Shown: positions 1 to 9,438, counted from the first letter of the stretch. The stretch is DNA of 64,000 bases from Victivallales bacterium (GCA_021733985.1 JAIPJT010000002.1:50468-114467), one strand, 5' to 3'. Numbers and translations: made by a program. Notes: generated from the letters alone by a model not told the origin.

Positions 1-519
1 ACTCTGCTGATGAAGGAAAACCTGGTTTTAGACCTGCCGTTGAATGATGGAGAGTTATATTATAGTTTTGATACTGAATATTATAAACTTGTTTTTCTTG
101 ATTCTTCTACACAATACTTATCTATGCAGCAGCTTGATTGGCTCTGCGAAATAAATAGAACTTCTGAAAAAAACATAATGCTGTTTGTCCATCATCCTTT
201 AGATTACTGCGGATGCAGATTTATGGATAGAAAATATCCGCTGAAAAATATACCTGAAGTAAAGAAATATATATTGAGCTGTAATAAAATTAAATATATC
301 TTTACGGGGCACTACCATACTGAAAAGAAAATAAAAATCGGCGGTGCTGTTCATTACATTACTCCTTCTACGGTATTTCAGATTTATCAGAAACCGTATA
401 ACTGTGTTATGGATAAAACTAATTTCGGCTGGAGGATTATAGAAATAAAAGACAGTAATAACATAAAAACGAAGGTAAATTATTTAAAAGAAGAGGTGTT
501 GAATGAAAAAGAAAGCTGA
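1..519 (+). CDS. Calcineurin-like metallophosphoesterase, 5' end outside window
   Basis: The frame is open to the window edge, so the N-terminal metal-binding motifs (DxH, GD, GNHD) are outside. What remains shows the late family motifs: a histidine motif FVHHP about 60 residues from the first visible Met (position 10), and a GHYH motif (the GHxH metal ligands) about 100 residues from it. Enzymes of this family use a di-metal centre to hydrolyse phosphate esters; the closest general match is the CpdA/Icc-like cyclic-nucleotide phosphodiesterase group, but the substrate cannot be told. The end overlaps the next gene's start by 17 bases, so the two are probably co-transcribed. Confidence 0.8.
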   Translation, partial: TLLMKENLVLDLPLNDGELYYSFDTEYYKLVFLDSSTQYLSMQQLDWLCEINRTSEKNIMLFVHHPLDYCGCRFMDRKYPLKNIPEVKKYILSCNKIKYIFTGHYHTEKKIKIGGAVHYITPSTVFQIYQKPYNCVMDKTNFGWRIIEIKDSNNIKTKVNYLKEEVLNEKES

Positions 520-1810
520 AGAGTTGGTTGACCTGATTTATAAAAGCCCGACCAGTTTCCATGCTGTGGAAACATGCAGGAGTATTTTGCTGTCCAGTGG
601 CTTTGAAGAAATTAACATTGAAGATTCATGGAGCTTAGATAAAGGCGGCAGGTACTTTACTGTTCAGAACGGATCTTCGCTTTTTGCCTTTCGTATTGGG
701 AAAAAACTTGCAGATGCAAGGTTTAAGATTGTAGGCTGTCATACTGATTCACCAGGGCTTAAAGTTAAACCTAATCCCGAAATGCTGAGTTGCGGTTATT
801 TAAAGATTAATACTGAGATATACGGTGGCGCTGTTTTAAATACCTGGTTTGACAGACCACTTTCTCTTGCCGGCCGGGTTTATATAAAAAACAAGAAAAA
901 GCTGGCTCCACTGTGCAGGCTTGTAAATATAAACAAACCGGTCGCTGTTCTTCCAAACCTTGCAATGCACATGAACAGAGAAGTAAACAAAGGTGTAGCT
1001 ATTGATAATCAGAAAGATATATTGCCGGTCATCAGGACTGTAGAAGCTGATTTTGAAAAGGATAATTTTTTACTTAAGCTTATAGCAGAAAGACTGAGTG
1101 TTGAGGTCGATGATATTATCGATTTCGAACTCTACTTTTATGAATATGAAAAAGGTAGAGTTATCGGCCTGGAAGAAGAATTTATTTCTTCAGGGAGAAT
1201 TGATGACCTTGAGGCGGTTTTTGCCGGCCTTGACGGTATTGTTAATTCCGCAGAGTGTGAGGATTCTGTGAATTTACTGGCCTGTTTTGACAATGAAGAG
1301 GTTGGGAGTAGCTCTAAACAGGGGGCAGATTCTCAGCTGCTTTCGCACTTGATGGAAAGAATCGTATTTGCTGTTTCCGGTGAAGCTTCTAATGCGAGAG
1401 AAAATTTTCTGAGAGCCATACCTAAATCTTTTATTATATCTGTTGACGGTGCACATTCTGTACATCCTAATAAACCCGAAAAGAGCGATCCGCTGAACAG
1501 GCCTGTAATTAATTCGGGGCCTGTAATAAAAATCAGCGCAAACCAGAAATATACCTCCGATGCAGATTCAATTTCAGTTTATAAATGTCTTTCTGAAATA
1601 GCCGGCGTACCTTATCAGATTTTTGTAAATCACTCAAATGAAAAAGGCGGTTCTACCATTGGGCCGATAAACAGTACACATCTGGAAATGAAAGCGATAG
1701 ATGTAGGAGCACCAATGTTCGCAATGCATTCAATAAGAGAAATGTGCGGGGTTAAGGACCACAGTGAGCTTATAAAATTAATAACAAGCTTTTATGAATC
1801 AGAGTTATAA
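503..1810 (+). CDS. apeB: M18 family aminopeptidase (aspartyl aminopeptidase type)
   Basis: 435 aa, normal for family M18. Cytoplasmic di-zinc aminopeptidase that removes N-terminal, often acidic, residues from peptides. Visible motifs: GCHTDSPGLKVKP near residues 78-90 with metal-binding H80 and following D82; FDNEEVGSSSKQGA in the middle (catalytic Glu-Glu and metal ligand region); SVDGAHSVHPN; and a C-terminal NHSNEKGGSTIGP with the last metal-binding histidine. The ATG at 503 is 17 bases inside the upstream phosphoesterase gene, and its own stop overlaps the start of the next gene, giving a tight three-gene unit. Symbol assigned by family; substrate preference is inferred. Confidence 0.9.
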   Translation: MKKKAEELVDLIYKSPTSFHAVETCRSILLSSGFEEINIEDSWSLDKGGRYFTVQNGSSLFAFRIGKKLADARFKIVGCHTDSPGLKVKPNPEMLSCGYLKINTEIYGGAVLNTWFDRPLSLAGRVYIKNKKKLAPLCRLVNINKPVAVLPNLAMHMNREVNKGVAIDNQKDILPVIRTVEADFEKDNFLLKLIAERLSVEVDDIIDFELYFYEYEKGRVIGLEEEFISSGRIDDLEAVFAGLDGIVNSAECEDSVNLLACFDNEEVGSSSKQGADSQLLSHLMERIVFAVSGEASNARENFLRAIPKSFIISVDGAHSVHPNKPEKSDPLNRPVINSGPVIKISANQKYTSDADSISVYKCLSEIAGVPYQIFVNHSNEKGGSTIGPINSTHLEMKAIDVGAPMFAMHSIREMCGVKDHSELIKLITSFYESEL

Positions 1811-3380
1811 TAAAATAATATATTTTTTTATAATCTTCCTGTGTACGTCAGGGTATGCCGGACGTATTGATTTGGGAGAGCGAATAAATTTACCTCAGAT
1901 AGGTATGTCATTTGAATTCTTTGAAGATATGAAGGATAGTCCGGCTGCTATTCCCGATATTTATAAAACAAAAAAATCCGGCCGAAATGTTTATAAATCT
2001 TTAGGAATATGGAAATATAAACAGTTCGCAGGGAGGTGGAGCAATGAATTTTCCGTTATAACTGCAGCTGTTATGCATACTCCATTACCAGCAAATGACA
2101 GTTTATTAACTGTTGACAAGGCTAAGAGAAGATATAATAAGAGAAGTTCCACTGTTAACTGGAAAGAATCTTCTGTTAAGAAATGGCTGAATTTATATTT
2201 TGGTTTAAAAAAAATAAAAAAGCTTATTGAGTTTGATATTACCAAAACAGACTTGGGTGTTCTGTATTATTCTGAGGATAAGAGCTTTAGATATTTTACA
2301 GGGGTAATAAAAGAAAGAAGTAGGTTAAAACGGAATGTGGCTCTATGCTTTAAGACAGTTAAGGATATCAGTAAAAAAAAAGCCGCAAAATATGTATTTG
2401 ATTCTATGAATTCAATTAGATATATAAAAATAGAAAGTGATAATGCCGCTAATATAGTTTTCTTCAATAAGGAAGCCCGACTGGGCTTTAAAAAAGACAG
2501 CTCATTAAAAAAAATACTGATCATATCAAATATAAGAAATTTTGAGAACTGGAAACTAATAGTATCTGAAGATTATTATATCTTGACTGACTGTAAACTG
2601 GATAGAAAAGAAAAAAACTTCCTGCTGAACGTTGCTGAAACACTCGAAAAAAGTAAAATTATCTATGAAAAATTTTATGAAGAGCAGAGGAGCTGCAGGG
2701 ATAAATTTACTGTCAGAATATTTAAAAGCAGAGATGGTTATTCACGTTACTTAGGTAAAGATATGGAATGGTCTGGAGGTGTCTGGATTGCTTCAAAAAG
2801 AGAACTCGTCCTTACTAAATCGGATTACACACGATCTGAAAAAGAAAGATTTATGAGAGTCCTGAGGCATGAAGGGTTCCATCAGTATATTTATTATGCC
2901 CTCGGTGAACTCCGTTCTGCTGCCTGGTTTAATGAAGGGAATGCTGTGTTCTTTGAAAACTGTGAACTTTTCGGAAGTAAAATATATATTAAGCCATCAA
3001 AAAATAAACTGGAGTATTTCAAGAAACATTTGCTGGAAGATTCAAACCTTGCCGACAAAATATCAGTTTTGCTTAAAAAAAATTATCAGGAATTTTATTC
3101 AAGGAAACACTTTAGAAGGGACTACTCTCTTGCATGGGCTCTTGTATATTTTCTTAATACCGAGAACAGGTTTATACGTAACAGATTTCACAGAAATTAT
3201 TCAGGGATTCTACCTCTTTATTATAAAATGTTATGGGATACAAGGAACAGTAAAACAGCAACAAATAAAGCCTGGAAAGGAGTGAATTTTAAATATTTTT
3301 CTGAAGCCATGGCTTTTTATTTCAGAACACAAGTCAGTAGAAACGAAACAAATATCCAGCAGGTTATTCAGCATAATTAG
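1794..3380 (+). CDS. Secreted or periplasmic gluzincin-like metallopeptidase, unassigned
   Basis: 528 aa. The start overlaps the aminopeptidase end by 17 bases. The N-terminus (basic NKxx then about 12 hydrophobic residues, ending TSGYAG) looks like a signal peptide. The body is Lys-rich and not recognised. At residues 359-363 there is HEGFH, an HExxH zinc motif, followed by NEG with E381 as a possible third ligand 17 residues later. This is the arrangement of the gluzincin/peptidase-MA-like group of bacterial secreted proteins. I infer a zinc peptidase of the envelope; the substrate is unknown. The coupling to the M18 aminopeptidase suggests peptide breakdown. It ends next to the oppositely oriented transposase remnant. 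Confidence 0.7.
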   Translation: MNQSYNKIIYFFIIFLCTSGYAGRIDLGERINLPQIGMSFEFFEDMKDSPAAIPDIYKTKKSGRNVYKSLGIWKYKQFAGRWSNEFSVITAAVMHTPLPANDSLLTVDKAKRRYNKRSSTVNWKESSVKKWLNLYFGLKKIKKLIEFDITKTDLGVLYYSEDKSFRYFTGVIKERSRLKRNVALCFKTVKDISKKKAAKYVFDSMNSIRYIKIESDNAANIVFFNKEARLGFKKDSSLKKILIISNIRNFENWKLIVSEDYYILTDCKLDRKEKNFLLNVAETLEKSKIIYEKFYEEQRSCRDKFTVRIFKSRDGYSRYLGKDMEWSGGVWIASKRELVLTKSDYTRSEKERFMRVLRHEGFHQYIYYALGELRSAAWFNEGNAVFFENCELFGSKIYIKPSKNKLEYFKKHLLEDSNLADKISVLLKKNYQEFYSRKHFRRDYSLAWALVYFLNTENRFIRNRFHRNYSGILPLYYKMLWDTRNSKTATNKAWKGVNFKYFSEAMAFYFRTQVSRNETNIQQVIQHN

Positions 3381-3663
3381 ACGGCCCACGAAAAGGGGTT
3401 TCATAGAGCTTTGATTTTTCTTTTTTTTCTCTTTTTATCAAATGAACTAAATTGTATGCAATTACTTTTTCAAGGATTTCAGCGTTTGCAGCGGCAATGC
3501 CTCTTCTTCTTAATCTCGCTAAACTGTGCCGATATTTTAATGTGAACATACTTATTAAATCCTTTATTTGTTCTGAAGCGGCATGATCGCTTATGCTTCC
3601 CCAAATTCCTCTTAATGCAATAAAAAAAAGTATAAGATCTGTCTTAGTCTCGGGCGTCCGCTT
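3364..3663 (-). pseudogene. C-terminal remnant of a DDE-type transposase
   Basis: An open minus-strand frame from about 3663 to a stop at 3364 reads as the end of a transposase: TPETKTDLILFFIALRGIW, then KYRHSLARLRRRGIAAAN, then EKVIAYNLVHLIKR. A stop lies just upstream (TAA at 3666-3664), so the N-terminal catalytic part is gone. The style (basic, Arg-rich block followed by an AYNLVHL helix) is that of the C-terminal part of IS4/IS5-like DDE transposases, but the exact family is uncertain. It abuts MITE copy 1, and its 3' end carries a sequence close to the MITE-flanking motif (see findings). Confidence 0.5.
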
Positions 3664-3664
3664 T

Positions 3665-3687
3665 TAAACGAAAATCCTTTTCGTTTA
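3665..3687. repeat. Perfect hairpin next to MITE copy 1
   Basis: TAAACGAAAA, 3-base spacer, TTTTCGTTTA: a perfect 10-bp stem. It lies 9 bases before the left inverted repeat of MITE copy 1. A related but different hairpin occupies the same relative place at copy 2 (25511-25544). Confidence 0.75.
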
Positions 3688-3692
3688 GCTTT

Positions 3693-3886
3693 TCCCCTGA
3701 AACAAAAAATTACTATACGGTAAAATATTGCATTAAATCGTATAATTTTATTATACATCTAACAATAATGCTGTATTGCGGCGCGCTAAGCCGTCGCCCT
3801 ATGGCTCACACGGTCGGAGATCGCGCCCTACCGTTTTGTTTCAGAAAAGATTAAATTTCGTCGTGCGAAGATCAACGCTAATTAGC
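3693..3886 (+). mobile_element. MITE-like element, copy 1 (medium interior)
   Basis: Bounded by 11-bp perfect inverted repeats CTGAAACAAAA (3697-3707) and TTTTGTTTCAG (3834-3844), with conserved sequence continuing to about 3886 (GATCAACGCTAATTA). The interior is AT-rich and then turns GC-rich in a hairpin with arms GGCGCGCT and ATCGCGCC. In this copy the hairpin tip carries a 27-base segment beginning AAGCCGTCGCCCTATGGCTC. It has no coding capacity. Copies 2 and 3 are at 25548-25710 and 58100-58320. AGATCAACGCT also recurs at 3947-3957, which overlaps the end of the HAD phosphatase gene. Confidence 0.75.
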
Positions 3887-3951
3887 ATTGAATTTCGTTC
3901 GAAAATTCGTGAACCGTCTAATTTAATAGCATTGCTTTTCATATACAAAGA

Positions 3952-4599
3952 TCAACGCTGAATCGAAAGCAGTTCGTCAGGCTTTTCTATAATGAAATCC
4001 GCACCTGCGATTTTAAGTTCTTCAATACTGCCGTAACCGTAAAGAACCCCGCATGTCATCAAACTGTTTTCCTTACCGCCGATTATATCGTGTTTTCTGT
4101 CACCAACCATCAGACTATCTTCAGCTTTGAGTTGCTCCTTTACCAATAGATATTTTAGAAGTTCGGTTTTTTTGCTGTTTGTACCGTCCAGTTCACAGCC
4201 GTAAATACCGTCAAATAAATTCCCGAAACTATGATATTCAATAATCTTTTCTGCCATAACTCCCGGCTTTGAGGTTGCTATAAAAACTTTGAAGTTTTTA
4301 CTTTTCAGCTGTTTTAGAAGCCGAGTTATTCCGCTATACAGTGTATGTTCAAAAATGCCTTTTTTACTGTAGTATTCTCTGTAAACATCTACTGCATGAA
4401 GAATGAAATCACGATCTTTTTTATCGAATAAAATTTGAAAAGATTCATAAAGAGGAGGGCCTATGCACCATAGAAGATCTTCACTATCAGGTGGTTCGTA
4501 GCCGAGTTTTTCCATTGCATACTGAATGGATTTTGTTATACCTTCTTTCGGTTCTATTATCGTTCCGTCCAGATCAAATAGTATATTTTTAAAAATCAA
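3952..4599 (-). CDS. HAD-family hydrolase, phosphoglycolate phosphatase type
   Basis: 215 aa, typical for HAD subfamily IA. Motif I is FDLDGTIIEP at residues 8-17 (nucleophile Asp and the +2 Asp), motif II is ATSKPG, and motif IV is MVGDRKHDIIG. Members dephosphorylate small phosphometabolites (phosphoglycolate, pyrophosphate and others); the substrate here is unproven. The best start is a TTG at 4599, only 3 bases after the gatB stop, so the gene is the tail of the waaA-gatCAB unit. Its last codons lie in a sequence (AGATCAACGCT) that also belongs to the MITE flank, so the C-terminus may have been altered by the element. Confidence 0.8.
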   Translation of the reverse strand: MIFKNILFDLDGTIIEPKEGITKSIQYAMEKLGYEPPDSEDLLWCIGPPLYESFQILFDKKDRDFILHAVDVYREYYSKKGIFEHTLYSGITRLLKQLKSKNFKVFIATSKPGVMAEKIIEYHSFGNLFDGIYGCELDGTNSKKTELLKYLLVKEQLKAEDSLMVGDRKHDIIGGKENSLMTCGVLYGYGSIEELKIAGADFIIEKPDELLSIQR

Positions 4600-4602
4600 T
4601 TC

Positions 4603-6042
4603 TCAACCCAGTTTTTCTTTCAGCAGTTTTATGGCTATTTGAGGATTGGCTTTCCCTCTGCTTTGTTTCATAACCTGGCCGACAAAATACTGAAGTACAT
4701 TTTTCTTACCCGACCTGTATTGTTCTGCCTGTGAAGGATTATCTTCAATTGCCTTATCCACATATTTCTCAATGGAACTCTCATCTGTATCCTGGATAAG
4801 ACCCTTTTCTTTAACAATCACAGAAGGTTTATTTCCTGTTTTAAACATTTCGCTCAAAACAGTTTTTCCTATTTTACCGGAAATGGTTTTTTTATTGATC
4901 ATCTCGATCATTTCCGCAAGGTTTTCTGGAGTAACTCTGATCTCATTTATATTCAGCCCTGAGTCAGAAATTTCTTTTAACAGGTCTGTTATCATCCAGT
5001 TTGCAAGCAGTTTCGGTGATTTTGTGTGTTCAGCCCCCTTTTCAAAGTAATCAGCAACTGCTTTTTCAGCTGTTAATACTTTTGCGTCATATTCTGTAAC
5101 ATTGAACTGACTGATAAATCTTTCTCTTTTAGCTTTAGGAAGTTCAGGTATATCGGCTTTAAAATTATCAATATCGTTTTTTGTAAAAACAACCGGCATT
5201 AAGTCGGGCTCAGGGAAATATCTGTAATCGTGAGCACTTTCTTTTGATCTCATTAGATATGTTTCTCCTCTCTCATCGTTCCAGCCTCTTGTTTCCTGTC
5301 TGAGAGTTACTCCTTCGTCCAGTGCTTCCGCCTGTCTATCTATTTCATATTCAACAGCCCTGTGAACGGCTCTGAAACTGTTCATGTTTTTAAGTTCGAT
5401 TTTTGTACCGAATTCCTTTCGCCCTTTAGGTTTAAGTGATATATTTACATCGCATCTCATTTGTCCTTTTTCCATATCACAGCTACTGATATTCCCGTAC
5501 TGCATAATTTCCTTAAGGTTTGTCAAATATGCATAAGCTTCATCTGCTGACGCAATATCCGGTTCACTTACAATTTCCAGTAAAGGTATTCCGGCTTTAT
5601 TATAATCTACACCGGAGCAGGCGGCATAATGGTTTGATTTAGCTGCATCCTCCTCAAGGTGAATTCTTGTGATACCAATGTTTTTAATCTGAATTTTTTT
5701 TCCTGAAAAGCCTTTTCCTTCGACTTTGATATTTCCTTCAAGACAAAACGGCAGATCATATTGTGATATCTGATAATTCTTAGCCATGTCTGGATAAAAA
5801 TAGCTTTTTCTGTCAAATTTACTGTATTCCGATATGCTGCAGCCACACATCAGTCCCGCAATAACAGCTTTTTCAATTGCTTTTCTGTTAGGGACCGGCA
5901 TAGCGCCCGGATAACCCATACATACCGGGCATGTAAGGGTATTCGGTTCTTCACCGTACCTGTTTGGGCATGAACAGAACATTTTAGATTCTGTTTTTAT
6001 CTGAACATGAACTTCCAATCCTATTACTACATCATATTTCAT
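4603..6042 (-). CDS. gatB: Asp-tRNA(Asn)/Glu-tRNA(Gln) amidotransferase subunit B
   Basis: 479 aa from the ATG at 6042. The frame extends 10 codons further to a TTG, but GatB proteins begin at YDVVIGLEVHVQ, so the ATG is preferred. GatB is the kinase subunit: it phosphorylates the mischarged Glu or Asp on tRNA and receives ammonia from GatA. Seen: the GLEVHVQ start, a zinc-type knuckle (CSCPN near the start and CPVCMGYPG), the catalytic core with DYNKAGIPLLEIVSEPD, and a C-terminal YqeY-like domain ending GKANPQIAIKLLKEKLG. It follows gatA by about 30 bases. Presence of GatCAB means Gln-tRNA and/or Asn-tRNA is made indirectly. Confidence 0.95.
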   Translation of the reverse strand: MKYDVVIGLEVHVQIKTESKMFCSCPNRYGEEPNTLTCPVCMGYPGAMPVPNRKAIEKAVIAGLMCGCSISEYSKFDRKSYFYPDMAKNYQISQYDLPFCLEGNIKVEGKGFSGKKIQIKNIGITRIHLEEDAAKSNHYAACSGVDYNKAGIPLLEIVSEPDIASADEAYAYLTNLKEIMQYGNISSCDMEKGQMRCDVNISLKPKGRKEFGTKIELKNMNSFRAVHRAVEYEIDRQAEALDEGVTLRQETRGWNDERGETYLMRSKESAHDYRYFPEPDLMPVVFTKNDIDNFKADIPELPKAKRERFISQFNVTEYDAKVLTAEKAVADYFEKGAEHTKSPKLLANWMITDLLKEISDSGLNINEIRVTPENLAEMIEMINKKTISGKIGKTVLSEMFKTGNKPSVIVKEKGLIQDTDESSIEKYVDKAIEDNPSQAEQYRSGKKNVLQYFVGQVMKQSRGKANPQIAIKLLKEKLG

Positions 6043-6072
6043 AATTAACTGATACTTATTTAAAATTAACAA

Positions 6073-7554
6073 TTATAAATCTGGAATAAACTCTTTGATC
6101 TCCCTATTATCTTCAAACACTTTGGCTGCCTTTAAAATTTTATCTTCGCCGAGGTGAGGGCCTAAAATTTGAAGACCTACCGGAAGATTATCATCCTTAG
6201 TCAATCCTGAAGGTATATTTATCCCGCATATTCCTGCCAAATTTACAAAGTTTGTAAAGACATCCGCCATATACATTTCTACAGGGCTGGATACTTCACC
6301 GATTTTAAAAGCGGGTGTCGGAGTTGTAGGGCTTAGGAAAACATCACATTTTTGAAAGGTTTCCCTAAAACTATCACTTATGAGCGTCCTTACTTTTTGT
6401 GCTCTAAGATAGTAAGCATCGTAATAACCGCTGCTGAGAACAAATGTCCCGAGTAGAATACGCCTTTTTACCTCATCACCAAGTTTCCTGCCGCGAGTTT
6501 TTAAATAAAGTTCATTGAGGTCCTTATAATCTTTAATTCTGCTTCCGTATCTTATACCGTCAAACCTTGCAAGATTAGCGCTGGCTTCAGCAGTAGCTAT
6601 TATATAATATGCGGCAATAGCATATTTAGTATAGGGAAATGATATATCTATAATTTCTGCTCCCAGTTCACGCATCTGCTCAATAGAATACATGTAGTTC
6701 TCTTTAATTGACTCACTCAGTCCATCCATCTCAAGGTATTTATGGCATACACCGATTTTGAAACCGTCCAGGTTTTCATTGCTTTTTCTGACAATGCTTT
6801 CATGCGAATCATCTCTTTTATCTCTGACTGTAGTTGTATCCATTTTGTCCAGACCGGATATTGTATCAAGCAAAACAGCGGAGTCGAGCACATTCCTGCT
6901 CAAAGGTCCTGCCTGATCTAATGAAGAGGCGAATGCTACAATCCCATACCGTGATACTTTGCCGTATGAAGGTTTCAATCCTACTATACCGCAGAAAGCA
7001 GCAGGTTGACGTACAGACCCTCCGGTATCTGTTCCTAATGAAGCAGGAACTTCACCGGCAGAAACTGCTGCTGCTGAACCTCCGCTCGAACCGCCGGGAA
7101 CCCGCCTTAAATCCCAGGGGTTGGAAGTTGTCTGGTAAGAACTATTTTCGCAGGATGATCCCATCGCGAATTCATCCATATTGTTACGGCCGAAGGGGAT
7201 AAAACCTTTTTCTTTAATTTTTTTTATCACAGTTGCGTCGTAAATTGCAGTGTATGGGGCCAAAATTTTAGATGCACAGTTACAGCTTTGCCCTTTTACG
7301 TTATAAATATCTTTTATAGAAATGGGGATGCCGTCATACCTGCTCAACTGTCTGCCTGCTTTGCGGCGGCTATCTGATTCTTCAGCTTTTTTTGTGATAT
7401 CTTCAGTGTCAAGTTTTATAAAGGCGTTAATCTGAGGTTCTACTTTTTCTATTCTGTCAAAATATTCTGAGCAGATTTCTTCTGAAGTTGTTTCTTTATT
7501 TTCCAGTAAATCTGCAAGCTGAGTTAATGATTTATAAGTTATATTACTGCTCAT
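6073..7554 (-). CDS. gatA: Asp-tRNA(Asn)/Glu-tRNA(Gln) amidotransferase subunit A
   Basis: 493 aa amidase-signature enzyme that hydrolyses glutamine and channels ammonia to GatB. The Ser-cisSer-Lys triad is visible: K81 in SIKDIYNVKG, S156 in PGGSSGGS and S180 in TDTGGSVRQPA. The Gly/Ser-rich amidase signature follows. Length and order are typical. The ATG overlaps the gatC stop by 4 bases (ATGA), a classic coupled start. Confidence 0.97.
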   Translation of the reverse strand: MSSNITYKSLTQLADLLENKETTSEEICSEYFDRIEKVEPQINAFIKLDTEDITKKAEESDSRRKAGRQLSRYDGIPISIKDIYNVKGQSCNCASKILAPYTAIYDATVIKKIKEKGFIPFGRNNMDEFAMGSSCENSSYQTTSNPWDLRRVPGGSSGGSAAAVSAGEVPASLGTDTGGSVRQPAAFCGIVGLKPSYGKVSRYGIVAFASSLDQAGPLSRNVLDSAVLLDTISGLDKMDTTTVRDKRDDSHESIVRKSNENLDGFKIGVCHKYLEMDGLSESIKENYMYSIEQMRELGAEIIDISFPYTKYAIAAYYIIATAEASANLARFDGIRYGSRIKDYKDLNELYLKTRGRKLGDEVKRRILLGTFVLSSGYYDAYYLRAQKVRTLISDSFRETFQKCDVFLSPTTPTPAFKIGEVSSPVEMYMADVFTNFVNLAGICGINIPSGLTKDDNLPVGLQILGPHLGEDKILKAAKVFEDNREIKEFIPDL

Positions 7555-7862
7555 GCCGTGCCCTCCCCGGGTAACACCTGAGGAACTTTAATTGTTCCTT
7601 CGTCAAACAGCTCAGGTGCGTTTTTCAGCATAACTTCTCTGGAAAAATCATTCTCGGAAACATCTTCTCTCCATACATTTTTCATTTGGGCGGCATGGGC
7701 TGTAGGTATTATGTTCTCAACATTAAGTTCTGAAAGAAGGTCAACATAATCTACAATATTCTGCATCTCTTCCTGGAACCTGCTTTTTTTGCTTTCATCG
7801 ATTTCAAGTTTTGCGAGTCCTGCAATATAGTCTACATCGATTGTCTTTTTTTGTTTGTTCAT
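7551..7862 (-). CDS. gatC: Asp-tRNA(Asn)/Glu-tRNA(Gln) amidotransferase subunit C
   Basis: 103 aa, the small clamp subunit that holds GatA and GatB together. Recognised from the N-terminal VDYIAGLAKLEIDE, the helical block EMQNIVDYVDLLSELNVENI with PTAHA, and the C-terminal LKNAPE then IKVPQVL. It sits between waaA (1-base TAATG overlap) and gatA (4-base overlap), so waaA-gatC-gatA-gatB is one unit. Confidence 0.93.
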   Translation of the reverse strand: MNKQKKTIDVDYIAGLAKLEIDESKKSRFQEEMQNIVDYVDLLSELNVENIIPTAHAAQMKNVWREDVSENDFSREVMLKNAPELFDEGTIKVPQVLPGEGTA

Positions 7863-9160
7863 TATTCCCTTTCAGCTTTATGCAGTTTCAATAATTGTTC
7901 TAAATAATTTATGGTTTTTTCTGTCGCGCCTTTCTGCTCCTCAACAGTTTTCTTAGCATTATCTGCAAGTTTATCGCATTTATTTCTGTCGGAAAGCAAA
8001 GTGTCTATTGTTTCCTGTAACTTTTCATCAGAAACAGAAAGTACAGCATTATTATCTTTCATTATTTTAAGGACAAATCTGAAGTTTTTCAAAACCGGGC
8101 CGCACACAACAGGTTTACCAAGTATGGCGGGTTCTATTATGTTATGGCCTTCGTCATGGCCGGCAAAACTTTTGCCCATAATTACGATGTCAGAAAGATT
8201 CATAAATGAAAGCATTTCGCCGGTGGTATCAGCAAGCAGGCAGTCGACCTGAGCTTTTTTATTTATATTTTCTGATCTACGGGTATATGAAATACCGGAT
8301 TCAGTTAACATTTTTGCTATTTCACTTCCGCGTTCGGCATGTCTCGGGATTATAATCAGTCTCAACGATTTATATTTTTCCTTTAATATCATAAAAATTT
8401 CGGATATTAATTTTTCTTCGCCGGGGTGTGTGCTTGCAGCAAGAAGTATCTTTGAATTATTATCAAAAATATTGTCAGTATTCATTTCCGGAATTTTTTC
8501 TGGTATTGCCTGGTCAAATTTCATTGTACCGGTTTTGACAATATTGAGTGATCTGCAGATTTTTTTCAAACGTTCCACATCTGTTTCAGTCTGGGCACAT
8601 GTCAGATTAATTTTTTTCAGGAAGGGAGTTATGAAAAATCTGAACCGGTAGTAACCTTTGAAAGAATGATCTGATATTCTCGCATTTACCTGGGCGACTC
8701 TTACGCCGGCTTTGTGCGATTCGTATATCATGTTCGGCCAGATTTCTGTTTCAAATATAACTACCATTTTTGGACCTATTAGTTTTAAAAGTCTTTTTAC
8801 AGCCCACGAAAAGTCTACAGGATTGAAAATGACTGTTGCATTATCAGTTAATTTTTTCCTCGCCAATTCCTGGCCGGTTGTGGTTGTTGTAGATAAAACA
8901 AACTTTTGTGCTGGACTTCTCCTATGCCACTGTTGTATAAAACCAGCAGCAAGCTGTGTTTCTCCTACAGATACCGAGTGCACCCATATAGGGCTTTCAG
9001 CTCTTAAACTTTTAAGCAGTTTCAGTTTACCCTTAGAATAAATTACAAACCTTTCAAGATAAGTTTTCTTATATCCTCCGCGTTTGATAAGTTTTATAAT
9101 TATTCCCGGAATAAAAAAGACAAATACGAACGGGAATAAAATATTATAAATAAAAATCAT
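7862..9160 (-). CDS. waaA: 3-deoxy-D-manno-octulosonic acid (Kdo) transferase
   Basis: 432 aa family GT30 enzyme. It adds Kdo from CMP-Kdo to the lipid A precursor at the inner face of the inner membrane. Seen: an N-terminal hydrophobic anchor (residues 5-25), the PIWVHSVSVGETQLA block with the likely catalytic base E67, and the C-terminal nucleotide-sugar domain with ASTHPGEE and FAGHDEGHNIIEPA motifs. It shows that the organism makes LPS. First gene of the gatCAB unit. The region upstream of it, shared with the divergent EF-hand gene, must hold its promoter; I could not place it. Confidence 0.93.
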   Translation of the reverse strand: MIFIYNILFPFVFVFFIPGIIIKLIKRGGYKKTYLERFVIYSKGKLKLLKSLRAESPIWVHSVSVGETQLAAGFIQQWHRRSPAQKFVLSTTTTTGQELARKKLTDNATVIFNPVDFSWAVKRLLKLIGPKMVVIFETEIWPNMIYESHKAGVRVAQVNARISDHSFKGYYRFRFFITPFLKKINLTCAQTETDVERLKKICRSLNIVKTGTMKFDQAIPEKIPEMNTDNIFDNNSKILLAASTHPGEEKLISEIFMILKEKYKSLRLIIIPRHAERGSEIAKMLTESGISYTRRSENINKKAQVDCLLADTTGEMLSFMNLSDIVIMGKSFAGHDEGHNIIEPAILGKPVVCGPVLKNFRFVLKIMKDNNAVLSVSDEKLQETIDTLLSDRNKCDKLADNAKKTVEEQKGATEKTINYLEQLLKLHKAERE

Positions 9161-9337
9161 TTTTTAAACTCCTAAGCTAAAGTAATTTTTTGTTTAAGTC
9201 ATTTTCAAACAGGATAATTCCCTTAAATTACCGGAAATTTGAAACTGGTATAATTTAACGCAGATTTTGAAAAAATATACCCTCCCTGTATATTTTAAAA
9301 ATTATTTTAGAAACGATTAAACATTTGTTTTTTTATA

Positions 9338-9366
9338 TTGCATGAATACTCTCACTCCAATATAAT
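9338..9366 (+). promoter_or_regulatory. Likely sigma-70 promoter of the EF-hand gene
   Basis: TTGCAT (9338-9343) and TATAAT (9361-9366) separated by exactly 17 bases, about 70 bases before the ATG at 9439. The match is by eye against the sigma-70 consensus. Confidence 0.55.
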
Positions 9367-9438
9367 TTAAAATAAATTAATATCGCTTCTATGCCTGAAA
9401 GGAATTATTAATATTCAGAAAAGAAAGGAAACTAAAAA

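Noticed and set aside
6043-6072. Upstream TTG start for gatB
   Set aside because: GatB proteins begin at the YDVVIGLEVHVQ segment; the ATG at 6042 gives the family length.
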